NCBI RefSeq assembly: GCF_029962605.1
Contig: NZ_CP124750.1
Coordinates: 4,836,001-4,900,000 of the forward strand
Source: Serratia sarumanii
GTDB lineage: Bacteria > Pseudomonadota > Gammaproteobacteria > Enterobacterales > Enterobacteriaceae
Reading direction: 5' to 3'
DNA: 64,000 nt
Positions 1-8,804 of this stretch are shown here, piece by piece. Every line of letters starts with the position of its first letter. Position 1 is the stretch's first letter. Below the pieces are notes generated by a model. It made no database searches and had not been told where the DNA came from. It saw nothing but the letters and a program-made list of their open reading frames with translations. The translations under genes were made by a program, and so were the position numbers.

Positions 1-581
1 TGGTGTACGCCACCAACGGTACCTGGCTGTACGGCTTTCCGGACTGGTTCATGAACGGCATCAACTGGTTCTCGTTCCAGGGCGCCGACGGCTACGACTA
101 CGGCCTGACGCTGCCGCTGCTGTGCCTGTTGGCGACCATCGTCGTCACCGGCGTGCTGATGAACCGCACCCGGCTGGGGCGCCAGATCTACGCCATGGGC
201 GGCAACCGCGACGCGGCGTCGCGCCTGGGGTTGAACCTGCTGCGGCTGCATTTTTGCGTCTACGGCTACATGGGCATTCTGGCCGGCGTCGCGGCGGTGG
301 TGCAGGCGCAGATCACCCAGTCGGTGGCCCCCAACTCGCTGCTCGGCTTCGAGCTGACGGTATTGGCGGCGGTGGTGTTGGGCGGCACCAGCATGAGCGG
401 CGGCCGCGGCTCGTTGACCGGTACCCTGCTCGGCGTGGTGCTGCTGGCCTTCCTGCAAAACGGGCTGACGCTGCTCAGCGTCTCGGCCTATTGGCACCAG
501 GTATTCAGCGGCGCGATCATTTTGATCAGCATCAGCACCACTGCCTGGAACGAAAAACGCAAGCTGCTCAAGGAGATCTGA
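1..581 (+). CDS. sugar ABC transporter permease, C-terminal part
   Basis: Inner-membrane permease subunit of a carbohydrate ABC importer of the RbsC/AraH/XylH family. The gene enters from the left edge, and only about the last 192 residues are visible. They hold several hydrophobic segments (about 33-51, 83-102, 115-128, 140-152 and 163-178 of the visible part). They also hold the glycine-rich loop typical of the family (LGGTSMSGGRGS, visible residues 126-137), which in this family faces the ATPase. The next permease begins one base after this stop, so the two form a heterodimeric pore unit in one operon. The ATP-binding and sugar-binding subunits are not in the window and presumably lie upstream. 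Substrate cannot be read from the sequence; the downstream pentulose kinase suggests a pentose, pentulose or pentitol. Confidence 0.85.
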   Translation, partial: VYATNGTWLYGFPDWFMNGINWFSFQGADGYDYGLTLPLLCLLATIVVTGVLMNRTRLGRQIYAMGGNRDAASRLGLNLLRLHFCVYGYMGILAGVAAVVQAQITQSVAPNSLLGFELTVLAAVVLGGTSMSGGRGSLTGTLLGVVLLAFLQNGLTLLSVSAYWHQVFSGAIILISISTTAWNEKRKLLKEI

Positions 582-582
582 C

Positions 583-1536
583 ATGACGCAGTTAACTCGG
601 TTGATCCCAAACGATCGGATCATTCGCCTGCAGGGCGCGATCATCATCGCGGTGGCGCTGCTGTTCGCCGGGCTGCTCGGATCGCGCTTCTTCAGCCTCG
701 GCAACTTCCAGTCGATCGCCTCGCAGCTGCCGATCCTCGGCCTGCTGGCGCTCGGCATGGGCATCACCATGCTGACCGGCGGCATCAACCTGTCGATTAT
801 CGCCGGCGCCAACGCCTGTTCGCTGGTGATGGCGGCAATCATCGTCAGCCACCCTGACCAGCCGCTGTTCCTGGCGCTGGCGCTGGTGGCCGGCCTGCTG
901 GTGGCGGTGGCGATCGGCGCGCTCAACGGCGCGCTGGTGGCCTGGATCGGCGTCTCGCCCATCCTCGCCTCGCTCGGCACCATGACCCTGATCACCGGCC
1001 TGAATATTCTGCTGTCCAACGGCGCGGTGATCTCCGGCTTCCCGGCGGCGATTCAATTTCTCGGCAACGGCGCCGTGCTCGGCGTGCCGGTGGCGCTGAT
1101 CCTGTTCCTGCTGGTGGCGGCCGGGCTGTGGCTGCTGCTGGAGCACACCACGCTGGGGCGCAGCCTGTACCTGATCGGCTCCAACGAGCAGGCCACCCGC
1201 TTCAGCGGCGTGAACACCGCGCGGGTGCAGGTAGCGGTGTATATCCTGTCGGCGCTGCTCGGCTGGGGCGCCGCGCTGCTGATGATGGCCAAGTTCAACT
1301 CGGCCAAGGCCGGCTACGGCGAATCTTATCTGCTGGTGACCATTCTGGCCTCGGTGCTGGGCGGCATTAACCCGGACGGTGGCTTCGGCCGTATTCTGGG
1401 GCTGGTGCTGGCGCTGATCGTGCTGCAAATGTTGGAAAGCGGCCTCAATTTGCTGGGGGTTAGCAGCTACCTGACCATGGCCCTGTGGGGCGGCGTGCTG
1501 ATCCTGTTTATCGCGTTACAGAATCGAAAAGCCTGA
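583..1536 (+). CDS. sugar ABC transporter permease (RbsC-like)
   Basis: Second permease of the same carbohydrate importer, 317 residues, the usual length for the family. It has about eight to ten hydrophobic segments and a short cytoplasmic N-terminus. The family loop LGGINPDGGFG lies near residues 263-273. A conserved LGRSLYLIGSNEQATRFSG stretch near 190-208 has an equivalent in the first permease (LGRQIYAMGGNRDAASRLG). The ATG is one base after the stop of the first permease, and a purine-rich AAGGAG lies just upstream, which supports this start. The pentulose kinase follows 10 bases downstream, so import and phosphorylation are co-transcribed. Confidence 0.88.
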   Translation: MTQLTRLIPNDRIIRLQGAIIIAVALLFAGLLGSRFFSLGNFQSIASQLPILGLLALGMGITMLTGGINLSIIAGANACSLVMAAIIVSHPDQPLFLALALVAGLLVAVAIGALNGALVAWIGVSPILASLGTMTLITGLNILLSNGAVISGFPAAIQFLGNGAVLGVPVALILFLLVAAGLWLLLEHTTLGRSLYLIGSNEQATRFSGVNTARVQVAVYILSALLGWGAALLMMAKFNSAKAGYGESYLLVTILASVLGGINPDGGFGRILGLVLALIVLQMLESGLNLLGVSSYLTMALWGGVLILFIALQNRKA

Positions 1537-1546
1537 GGAGAAAATA

Positions 1547-3184
1547 ATGGCGAGCTATTTTATTGGCGTAGATGTGGGCACCGGAAGCGCGCGCGCGGGC
1601 GTATTCGATCTCAATGGCCGCATGGTCGGCCAGGCCAGCCGGGCCATCGATCTGTACCGGCCGAAGGCGGATTTCGTCGAGCAGTCGTCGGATAACATCT
1701 GGCAGGCGGTGTGCAATGCGGTGCGCGACGCGGTCAACCAGGCCGACATCAACCCGATCCAGGTCAAGGGGTTGGGCTTCGACGCCACCTGTTCGCTGGT
1801 GGTGCTGGATAAAGAGGGCAAGCCGCTGACCGTCAGCCCCTCCGGCCGTACCGAACAGAACATCATCGTGTGGATGGATCACCGGGCGATCGCCCAGGCC
1901 GAGCGCATCAACGCCACCAAACACCGGGTGCTGGACTTCGTCGGCGGCATTATCTCGCCTGAGATGCAGACGCCGAAACTGCTGTGGCTGAAACAGCACA
2001 TGCCCACCACCTGGGCCAACGCCGGCTACCTGTTCGATCTGCCGGACTTCCTCACCTGGCGCGCCACCCAGGACGCCACCCGCTCGCTGTGTTCGACGGT
2101 CTGCAAGTGGACCTATCTCGGCCACGAACAGCGCTGGGACAAGAGCTACTTCCAGCAGATCGGGCTGGAAGACGTGCTGGAACATGACGCGGCCAAGATC
2201 GGCAGCGACGTCAAAATGATGGGCGAGCCGCTGGGCCACGGCCTGACCCAGCGCGCCGCCGGCGAGATGGGGCTGATCGCCGGCACGGCGGTGAGCGTGT
2301 CGATCATCGACGCCCATGCTGGCACCCTCGGCACGCTGGGCGCCACCGGCGTCTCCGGCGAGGTGGCCGACTTCAACCGCCGCGTCGCGCTGATCGGCGG
2401 CACCTCCACCGGCCATATGGCGATGTCGCGCACCGCGCGCTTTATCGGCGGTGTCTGGGGGCCGTATTACTCGGCGATCCTGCCGGAATACTGGCTGAAC
2501 GAAGGCGGCCAGTCCGCCACCGGCGCGCTGATCGACCACGTCATCCAGTCGCACCCGTGCTACCCGGAGCTACTGACGCAGGCGAAAACTCAGGGGCAGA
2601 CCATCTATGAGGTGTTGAACGCCATTCTGCGCCGCATGGCCGGCGAGCCGGAGAATATCGCCTTCCTGACGCAGGACATTCATATGCTGCCGTACTTCCA
2701 CGGCAACCGCTCGCCGCGCGCCAACCCGACGCTGACCGGCATCCTGACCGGGCTGAAGCTGTCGCGCACGCCGGAGGACATGGCGCTGCACTACCTGGCC
2801 ACCATTCAGGCCATCGCGCTCGGCACCCGCCACATCATCGAAACCATGAACCACAGCGGCTACAGCATCGACACCATTATGGCCAGCGGCGGCGGCACCA
2901 AGAACCCGATCTTCGTGCAGGAGCACGCCAACGCCACCGGCTGCGCCATGCTGCTGCCGGAGGAGAGCGAAGCGATGCTGCTCGGCGGCGCGATGATGGG
3001 CACCGTGGCGGCGGGCGTGTTCGACACCCTGCCGGAGGCGATGAGCGCCATGAGCCGCATCGGCAAGACGGTCACGCCGCAGACCAACCAGATAAAAAGC
3101 TACTACGACCGCAAATACCGGGTATTCCACGAGCTGTACAACGACCACATGAAATACCGCCGGTTGATGCAGGAGGAGGCGTGA
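1547..3184 (+). CDS. FGGY-family pentulose kinase (D-ribulokinase-like)
   Basis: Predicted cytoplasmic ATP-dependent sugar kinase of 545 residues, phosphorylating an imported ketopentose or related polyol. The N-terminal actin-like domain opens with the phosphate-binding IGVDVGTGSARAGVFD (residues 5-20). The second domain contains the catalytic-base region SIIDAHAGTLG and later a GGGTKNPIF adenosine-binding motif. Length and the N-terminal motif match the FGGY pentulose kinase subfamily (related to eukaryotic FGGY and yeast YDR109C) better than AraB or XylB. A strong GAGGAGAAAATA precedes the ATG. It sits between ABC permeases and a SIS-domain gene, with the SIS start overlapping its stop, so this is one catabolic operon. 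Exact substrate unknown; D-ribulose is the family guess only. Confidence 0.85.
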   Translation: MASYFIGVDVGTGSARAGVFDLNGRMVGQASRAIDLYRPKADFVEQSSDNIWQAVCNAVRDAVNQADINPIQVKGLGFDATCSLVVLDKEGKPLTVSPSGRTEQNIIVWMDHRAIAQAERINATKHRVLDFVGGIISPEMQTPKLLWLKQHMPTTWANAGYLFDLPDFLTWRATQDATRSLCSTVCKWTYLGHEQRWDKSYFQQIGLEDVLEHDAAKIGSDVKMMGEPLGHGLTQRAAGEMGLIAGTAVSVSIIDAHAGTLGTLGATGVSGEVADFNRRVALIGGTSTGHMAMSRTARFIGGVWGPYYSAILPEYWLNEGGQSATGALIDHVIQSHPCYPELLTQAKTQGQTIYEVLNAILRRMAGEPENIAFLTQDIHMLPYFHGNRSPRANPTLTGILTGLKLSRTPEDMALHYLATIQAIALGTRHIIETMNHSGYSIDTIMASGGGTKNPIFVQEHANATGCAMLLPEESEAMLLGGAMMGTVAAGVFDTLPEAMSAMSRIGKTVTPQTNQIKSYYDRKYRVFHELYNDHMKYRRLMQEEA

Positions 3185-3783
3185 TGCAGCAGGAATGGCG
3201 GCAGGCGGTGCAAGGTTGGCAAACCTACAGTCAGGAGCTGGCGCAGCTGGGCGAGCGCCTCGACGCGCGCACCTGGCAGCGGCTGCTGACGCTACTGGCC
3301 GACTGCCGCGGTAAAATCGCCGTCACCGGCGTCGGCACCTCGGGGATTGCGGCGCGCAAGATAGCCCACATGCTGGCCTGCGTGGAACGGCCGGCGGTCT
3401 ACCTCGACGCCACCGGCGCGGCGCACGGCGATCTGGGTTTTCTGCGCGCCGACGATCTGCTGATCCTGATCTCGCGCGGCGGCAATTCCGACGAGCTGAC
3501 CCGCCTGCTGCCGACGCTGCAGGCCAAGGGCGTGACGATGATCGCGGTGACGGAAAACCCGCATTCCGCCATCGCACAGGCGGCGCAGTTGACGATCGCC
3601 ACCGGGGTGCAAAAGGAGATAGATCCGCTGAACATGCTGGCCACCACCTCAATTGTGCTGGTGCTGGCGATCTTCGACGCCGCCTGCGCCTGCCTGATGG
3701 CGCGCAGCGGTTACGACAAGGACGCCTTGCTGGCGGTGCATCCGGGCGGCGGCGTGGGGAAAAGCTTGCGGGAGGAAAACTGA
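3184..3783 (+). CDS. SIS-domain sugar-phosphate isomerase-like protein (KpsF/GutQ type)
   Basis: A 199-residue protein made of one SIS (sugar isomerase) domain, related to the N-terminal half of arabinose-5-phosphate isomerases KpsF/KdsD/GutQ. It lacks their C-terminal CBS pair. Visible signatures are VTGVGTSGIAARKIAHML (about residues 46-63), SRGGNSDEL (about 96-104) and the C-terminal HPGGGVGKSLRE, equivalent to HPAGALGK in KdsD. It probably interconverts aldose and ketose phosphates made by the adjacent kinase. The kinase stop and this ATG share a base (TGATG); a GTG three bases earlier is the alternative start. It closes the operon; a GC-rich hairpin at 3785-3803 follows, and rsmJ converges from the other strand. 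Confidence 0.78.
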   Translation: MQQEWRQAVQGWQTYSQELAQLGERLDARTWQRLLTLLADCRGKIAVTGVGTSGIAARKIAHMLACVERPAVYLDATGAAHGDLGFLRADDLLILISRGGNSDELTRLLPTLQAKGVTMIAVTENPHSAIAQAAQLTIATGVQKEIDPLNMLATTSIVLVLAIFDAACACLMARSGYDKDALLAVHPGGGVGKSLREEN

Positions 3784-3784
3784 G

Positions 3785-3803
3785 GGCCCGACACGGCGGG
3801 CCC
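3785..3803. terminator. GC-rich hairpin between convergent genes
   Basis: The arms GGGCCCG and CGGGCCC enclose a short loop between the SIS gene and rsmJ. No clear T-run follows on either side, so it is a possible but not canonical terminator. Confidence 0.35.
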
Positions 3804-3811
3804 GGCAGACA

Positions 3812-4558
3812 TTACAGCGGCATGTAGATATCGAAACGGTGGCTTTTGGTCAGCGTGGCGGCGTGCGCCGGCACGTCGGCCAGCGGCGGCGCGTAGTCCG
3901 GGCGTTTCACCACCACGCGCTTGGTCGCCAAACGGCGCGCCGGCTCCAGCAGGCCGTCGGCGTCATCGTCGCTGCCCACCAGCGATTGAAACACCCGCAT
4001 CTCTTTCTTCACCAGCGCGCTTTTTTGCTTGTGCGGGAACATCGGATCGAGATACACCACTTCAGGGCGCGGGCTGAGATCCGCCAGCGCCGTCAGGCTG
4101 GAAGCGTGCAGCAGCGTCAGGCGCTCGCGCAGCCACGGGCCGATTTCCGCATCCTGATAGCCGCGCTGCAGGCCGTCGTCCAGCAACGCCGCCACCACCG
4201 GATTGCGCTCCAGCATCCGCACCCGGCAACCCAGCGCCGCCAGCACGAAGGCGTCGCGCCCCAGCCCGGCAGTGGCGTCCACCACGTCCGGCAGATAGCT
4301 GCCCTTGATGCCGACCGCTTTGGCCACCGCCTCGCCGCGGCCGCCGCCGAAGCGGCGCCGGTGCGCCATGGCGCCAGAGACGAAATCGACGTAGATCCCG
4401 CCGAGCTTCGGCTCGTCGCGCTTGCGCAGCTCCAGCCGCTGCGGGGTCAGTACCAGCGCCATCGGCGCGTCGTCGTCGGACGTCAGCTGCCAGCGCTGCG
4501 CCAAAACAGACAAGGCGCCGGGATCGGCGCCTGCTTCACACAATAAACACACGCTCAC
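3812..4558 (-). CDS. rsmJ: 16S rRNA (guanine1516-N2)-methyltransferase RsmJ
   Basis: SAM-dependent methyltransferase that modifies G1516 of 16S rRNA in E. coli. The 248-residue protein has the family features: an N-terminal domain with [15 protein letters not shown] (about residues 69-83), then a Rossmann SAM-binding motif [19 protein letters not shown], and a catalytic-type loop [20 protein letters not shown]. Length and motifs match E. coli RsmJ (YhiQ). It lies 8 bases downstream of prlC on the same strand, the same neighbour pair as in E. coli, so the two are probably co-transcribed. Confidence 0.95.
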   Translation of the reverse strand: MSVCLLCEAGADPGALSVLAQRWQLTSDDDAPMALVLTPQRLELRKRDEPKLGGIYVDFVSGAMAHRRRFGGGRGEAVAKAVGIKGSYLPDVVDATAGLGRDAFVLAALGCRVRMLERNPVVAALLDDGLQRGYQDAEIGPWLRERLTLLHASSLTALADLSPRPEVVYLDPMFPHKQKSALVKKEMRVFQSLVGSDDDADGLLEPARRLATKRVVVKRPDYAPPLADVPAHAATLTKSHRFDIYMPL

Positions 4559-4566
4559 GTGTCGGG

Positions 4567-6609
4567 TTATCCTTTAATGCCGTAATGGCGCAGCATAGCA
4601 TCCAGCTGCGGCTCGCGGCCACGGAAGCGTTTGAACAGCGCCATCGGCTCTTCCGAACCGCCGCGCGACAGGATGTTGTCGAGGAAGGATTTGCCGGTTT
4701 CGGCGTTGAAAATCCCCTCTTCTTCGAAGCGCGAGTAGGCGTCGGCCGACAGCACTTCCGCCCACAGGTAGCTGTAGTAACCCGCCGCATAGCCGCCGGC
4801 GAAGATGTGGCTGAAGGCGTGCGGGAAGCGGCCCCAGCTCGGCGAAGGCACCACCGCCACCATTTTCTTCACTTCCGCCAGCGTCGGCAGGATCTGCGCC
4901 CCTTTTTCCGGGCTGTATTCGAAGTGCATGCGGAAATCGAACAGGCCGAACTCCAGCTGGCGCAGGATGAACAGCGCCGCCTGGTAATTCTTGGCCGCCA
5001 GCAGCTTGTCGAGCATGGCCTTCGGCAGCGGCTCGCCGCTCTGGTAATGGCCGGAGATAAACGCCAGCGCTTCCGGCTCCCAGCACCAGTTTTCCATAAA
5101 CTGGCTCGGCAGCTCGACCGCATCCCACGGCACCCCGTTGATGCCGGAGACGCCGGCGGTATCGATCTGCGTCAGCATGTGGTGCAGACCGTGGCCGAAC
5201 TCGTGGAACAGCGTGGTCACTTCGTTATGGGTGAACAGCGCCGGCTGGTCGCCCAGCGGGCGGTTGAAGTTGCAGGTCAGGTAAGCGACCGGCTTTTGCA
5301 GCGTGCCGTCGGCCTTGCGCAGGCTGCCGACGCAGTCGTCCATCCAGGCGCCGCCGCGTTTGTTTTCGCGGGCGTACAAATCGAGGTAGAAGCTGCCGCG
5401 CAGCTCGCCGTCGGCGGCGAACAGATCGAAGAAGCGCACGTCCGGATGCCAAGTCTCCACGTCTTTACGCTCTTTGGCGGTGATGCCGTAGATGCGTTTC
5501 ACCACTTCGAACAGCCCTTCCACCACCCGCTGCTCCGGGAAGTACGGGCGCAGCTGCTCGTCGCTGATGGAGAACAGGTGCTGCTTCTGTTTTTCGCCGT
5601 AATAGGTGATGTCCCAGGCTTCGAGCTCGTCCACGTCATAGTGCTGTTTGGCGAAGGCGCGCAGCTGCGCCAGCTCTTGCTCGGCCTGCGGGCGGGCGCG
5701 CTTGGCCAGATCGCTCAGGAAGCCGATCACCTGCTCCGGGCTCTCCGCCATTTTGGTCGCCAGCGACTTGTCGGCGTAGGTGTCGAAGCCCAGCAGCTGA
5801 GCCAGCTCGTGGCGCAGCGCCAGCGTTTCCGCCATCACTTCGCTGTTGTCCCATTTGCCGGCGTTCGGCCCCTGATCGGAGGCGCGGGTGGCGAAGGCGC
5901 GGTACATCTCTTCGCGCAGCGCGCGGTTGTCGGCGTAGGTCAGCACCGGCAGGTAGCTCGGCATGTCCAGCGTCAGCAACCAACCGTCCTGCTCTTTGGC
6001 CTGCGCCATCGCCTGTGCCTGCGCCAGGGCGCTCTCCGGCAGGCCGCTCAGCTCGGCTTCGTCGGTAATCAGTTTGCTCCAGCCCATGGTGGCGTCGAGC
6101 ACGTTGTTGCTGTAGGTGGAACCCAGTTCGGACAGGCGCGCGACGATCTCGCCGTAGCGCTGCTGTTTATCCGCCGACAGGCCGATGCCCGACAGTTCGA
6201 AATCGCGCAGCGCGTTGTCCACCGCCTTGCGCTGCGGCACGCTCAGCGCCTCAAACGCCGCGCCCTCTTTCAGGCTGCGGTAGGCCTGGTACAGCCCTTC
6301 GTGCTGGCCGACCCAGGTGCCGTACTCGGACAGCAGCGGCAGCGCCTGCTCATAGGCGGCGCGCAGCTCCGGGCTGTTTTTCACCGAGTTCAGGTGCCCG
6401 ATCGGCGACCAGATGCGCGACAGCCGATCGTCCGACTCCGCCAGCGGCTGACACAGATTGTCCCAGGTGAACGGCCCCGGCTGCGCGACCACGCGCTCTA
6501 CCGCGGCGCGGCAGTCCGCCAGCGCGGATTGCACCGCAGGCACGATATCTTCAGGGCGGATCGCCGAGAACGGCGGCAGGGAAAACGGGGTCAGCAACGG
6601 ATTTGTCAT
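4567..6609 (-). CDS. prlC: oligopeptidase A (M3 zinc metallopeptidase)
   Basis: Cytoplasmic zinc endopeptidase that degrades oligopeptides and cleaved signal peptides, 680 residues from the chosen start, as in E. coli OpdA/PrlC. The M3 zinc-binding motif [11 protein letters not shown] is present near residue 470, with the downstream glutamate region that completes the metal site. The reading frame is open further upstream, but [14 protein letters not shown] is the family N-terminus. An AGGAC Shine-Dalgarno lies about 6 bases before the ATG at 6609, so this start was chosen over the frame-open one at 6702. rsmJ follows immediately. In E. coli this operon is heat-shock inducible; no clear sigma-32 promoter was identified here. 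Confidence 0.95.
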   Translation of the reverse strand: MTNPLLTPFSLPPFSAIRPEDIVPAVQSALADCRAAVERVVAQPGPFTWDNLCQPLAESDDRLSRIWSPIGHLNSVKNSPELRAAYEQALPLLSEYGTWVGQHEGLYQAYRSLKEGAAFEALSVPQRKAVDNALRDFELSGIGLSADKQQRYGEIVARLSELGSTYSNNVLDATMGWSKLITDEAELSGLPESALAQAQAMAQAKEQDGWLLTLDMPSYLPVLTYADNRALREEMYRAFATRASDQGPNAGKWDNSEVMAETLALRHELAQLLGFDTYADKSLATKMAESPEQVIGFLSDLAKRARPQAEQELAQLRAFAKQHYDVDELEAWDITYYGEKQKQHLFSISDEQLRPYFPEQRVVEGLFEVVKRIYGITAKERKDVETWHPDVRFFDLFAADGELRGSFYLDLYARENKRGGAWMDDCVGSLRKADGTLQKPVAYLTCNFNRPLGDQPALFTHNEVTTLFHEFGHGLHHMLTQIDTAGVSGINGVPWDAVELPSQFMENWCWEPEALAFISGHYQSGEPLPKAMLDKLLAAKNYQAALFILRQLEFGLFDFRMHFEYSPEKGAQILPTLAEVKKMVAVVPSPSWGRFPHAFSHIFAGGYAAGYYSYLWAEVLSADAYSRFEEEGIFNAETGKSFLDNILSRGGSEEPMALFKRFRGREPQLDAMLRHYGIKG

Positions 6610-6726
6610 AGGGCAGTCCTGATTAGCGTTGGGGCCCGCCGTGGGGCGAGCCTTAAAATGCGTATGAATCTCTAACATGGAGCCAGACAACAGGAAAATC
6701 AATGCCCGGCGTTGATCGTTGGTGCC

Positions 6727-7188
6727 TTAAACGGCGCTTTGGCGGATGCGGGCGGCCAGCGCCGCCAGCTGCTCGTCGTCGGCGCGCGCGGCGTCGTGGG
6801 AGGAGATATAGCCCTCGTAACGCGCGAAAAACTTCGGCGAGGTCGATTCGATCGGCCGCCACTGATCCAGCGACGCGGTGCCGTGCAGCGGGATCAGTTT
6901 GGCGTGCACGTGGTCGACGCCGTAACCTTCGAACACCATGCCGCAGCGGCCGACGTCGTCGAACGCGCGATCCAACTGCTTCGCCACCCGCTTGCTCGCC
7001 AGCATCAGCGCGCTCAACACCTCGTCCGGCAGGTCAAAGGCATAGCTCGGGTGGTGCGCCTTGGGGATCACCACGCTAAAACCGTCGGTGTTGGGGAAGA
7101 TGGACAGGAACGCCAGATGGTCGTCGTCTTCCCAGATTTTATGGCACGGCGCCTTGCCCGCCACGATGTCGCAAAAAATGCAGCTCAT
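6727..7188 (-). CDS. HIT-family (histidine triad) nucleotide-binding protein
   Basis: Small 153-residue protein of the HIT superfamily, which hydrolyses or transfers nucleoside monophosphate groups. The N-terminus MSCIFCDIVAG and the central IPKAHHPSY strand are typical of Hint-like proteins. The active-site strand reads HVHAKLIP (residues 93-100): the nucleophile position (second His, H95) is kept, but the third histidine of the HxHxH triad is lysine (K97). GalT-like relatives also vary this position (HxHxQ), so the protein may be active with altered chemistry. It lies on the same strand as the amidase upstream (87 bp gap) and prlC downstream (117 bp). Function unassigned beyond the fold. 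Confidence 0.85.
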   Translation of the reverse strand: MSCIFCDIVAGKAPCHKIWEDDDHLAFLSIFPNTDGFSVVIPKAHHPSYAFDLPDEVLSALMLASKRVAKQLDRAFDDVGRCGMVFEGYGVDHVHAKLIPLHGTASLDQWRPIESTSPKFFARYEGYISSHDAARADDEQLAALAARIRQSAV

Positions 7189-7275
7189 ATCGCCTCCAGG
7201 GTGCAGCGTCGAGCCGACGGCCCGCCATCAAACACCTCTCGGCAACATAGCGGATATTTTGCTTTTTTACCGCTA

Positions 7276-8718
7276 TTAAACGGCATTCCCCGCCCAAATC
7301 GCCGGACGCCGCCCATGCCAGGGCGCGGCGCGTTCCAGCTGTCCGGCCAGCTGCAACAACCGATCCTCACGGCCAAAACCGGCGACAAACTGCATGCCTA
7401 TCGGCAGGTTGTGCTGCGCATCCTGGGCCAGCGGCACCGACATCGCCGGTACGCCGGCGACGTTAAATACCGGGGTGAACGGTGAATGATCGAACAAATG
7501 CGCCGTCCATTCCAGCCCGTCCATATTCGCCGCATTCGCGCCATAACGGCCAAGCCGCCAGGGCAGGTCGGGTAGCGTCGGCGTCAGCAGCAGGTCGTAT
7601 TGCTGGAAATAGGCGCCGACTGCGCGAGTCACCCGGTTGCGTACCTCGAGCGCACGCACCATATCCACCGCCCTGACCGCCTGGCCGTAGCGATAGCAGG
7701 CCAGCGTTTCCGGCTCCAGCGTTTCGCTTGAAATGGCCCGTCCGCTCGCTTGGCTCAGACCATCGACCCAGCCGACCAGATTGGCGCACCAGATTTGCGC
7801 ATTGGCGAACACCAACTCTTGCCAACTGACGCCAATCGCCATTTCCGTTTCGCTGACCTGATGCCCCAACGCCGCCAATAACACCGCCGTTTCCGCCGTG
7901 GCGCCGGCGATGTTCGACTCGGTTTTTCCGCCGTTCCACGCCTCGGTCATCATGCCGATGCGCAGCCTGCCCGGTTGCCGCGTCACCTGCGATAACCAGC
8001 TGTGCGCCGGCGGCGCCGTGTAATACGGCTCGCCAACGTGAGGACGCTGCATCGCATCCAGCAACGCGGCGCTGTCACGCACCGTGCGGCTGAGCCCCAG
8101 CTGGACGCCAAAGCCGTTGAAGACCTCATCCATCACCGGGCCATGCGGCACCCGACCGCGCGTAGGCTTGAGACCAAATACCCCGTTTGACGAAGCCGGT
8201 ACGCGAATCGAGCCGGCGGCGTCGGTGGCGTGAGCGATGGGCACCATACCGGCGACAACCGCCGCACCGGCGCCACCGCTGGATCCACCGGCGCTGAAAT
8301 CCAGGTTCCAGGGGTTGCGCGTGGCACCGTAAAGCACGGCCTCGGTGGTGGTGCTGAACGCCATTTCCGGCGTGCTGGTGCGGCCAAAGGTCACCAGCCC
8401 GGCCCGGCGGATATTACTCATCAGATGGCTGTCGGCGGCGGCGACGCTGCCCTGCGCCAACCGGCTGCCCAGCTCAACGCGCTTGCCTGTCATGCTGATG
8501 GCGATGTCCTTGATCAGGAAAGGCACGCCCGACAAAGGCCCGTCGTCTTGTTCCGGCGGCTGCTCCCAGTGTTCCACCACCGCGTTAATCGCCGGGTTCA
8601 CCGCCTCGACGGCGGCCCGCGCCGCCTGTTGCAGCGCCGCTGCGCTGACCTCGCCACGCCGCACCAATTCGGCCAATCCCAGCGCATCGTAGCTCACGTA
8701 TTCGCTCAATTTCATCAT
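7276..8718 (-). CDS. amidase (amidase-signature family)
   Basis: Predicted amide hydrolase of 480 residues. The amidase-signature Ser-cisSer-Lys triad is complete: Lys in FLIKDIAIS (K70), cis-Ser in SAGGSSGG (S146) and nucleophile Ser in AAGSIRVPAS (S170). The frame is open to 8943, but two adjacent ATG codons at 8713-8718 follow a strong GGAGAGGGGG, fixing the start there. It has no signal peptide, so it is cytoplasmic. It is divergent from a LysR-type gene across a 73-bp gap, a usual arrangement for a regulated catabolic amidase. Substrate cannot be read from sequence; it is not GatA because no GatB/C is nearby and the substrate region differs. Confidence 0.88.
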   Translation of the reverse strand: MMKLSEYVSYDALGLAELVRRGEVSAAALQQAARAAVEAVNPAINAVVEHWEQPPEQDDGPLSGVPFLIKDIAISMTGKRVELGSRLAQGSVAAADSHLMSNIRRAGLVTFGRTSTPEMAFSTTTEAVLYGATRNPWNLDFSAGGSSGGAGAAVVAGMVPIAHATDAAGSIRVPASSNGVFGLKPTRGRVPHGPVMDEVFNGFGVQLGLSRTVRDSAALLDAMQRPHVGEPYYTAPPAHSWLSQVTRQPGRLRIGMMTEAWNGGKTESNIAGATAETAVLLAALGHQVSETEMAIGVSWQELVFANAQIWCANLVGWVDGLSQASGRAISSETLEPETLACYRYGQAVRAVDMVRALEVRNRVTRAVGAYFQQYDLLLTPTLPDLPWRLGRYGANAANMDGLEWTAHLFDHSPFTPVFNVAGVPAMSVPLAQDAQHNLPIGMQFVAGFGREDRLLQLAGQLERAAPWHGRRPAIWAGNAV

Positions 8719-8785
8719 CGTCCCCCTCTCCGTTGCGGTTTCACCGGTCTGTTCCGGCGTCCGTTCCACGGTAGGGAGATCGGCG

Positions 8786-8804
8786 CTATAGTTGAAATTG
8801 ATAG
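8786..8804. promoter_or_regulatory. LysR-type T-N11-A operator candidate
   Basis: CTAT (8786-8789) and ATAG (8801-8804) are inverted repeats separated by exactly 11 bases, the classic T-N11-A arrangement bound by LysR-type regulators. The site lies between the amidase and its divergent LysR gene and overlaps the TTG proposed as the LysR start, which makes that start somewhat doubtful. Binding by the adjacent regulator is inferred. Confidence 0.5.

Noticed and set aside
4585-6675. A 696-codon open frame antisense to prlC
   Set aside because: Its product is rich in Arg, Gln, His and Val with no family resemblance; it is the mirror of a high-GC gene and has no ribosome-binding site.
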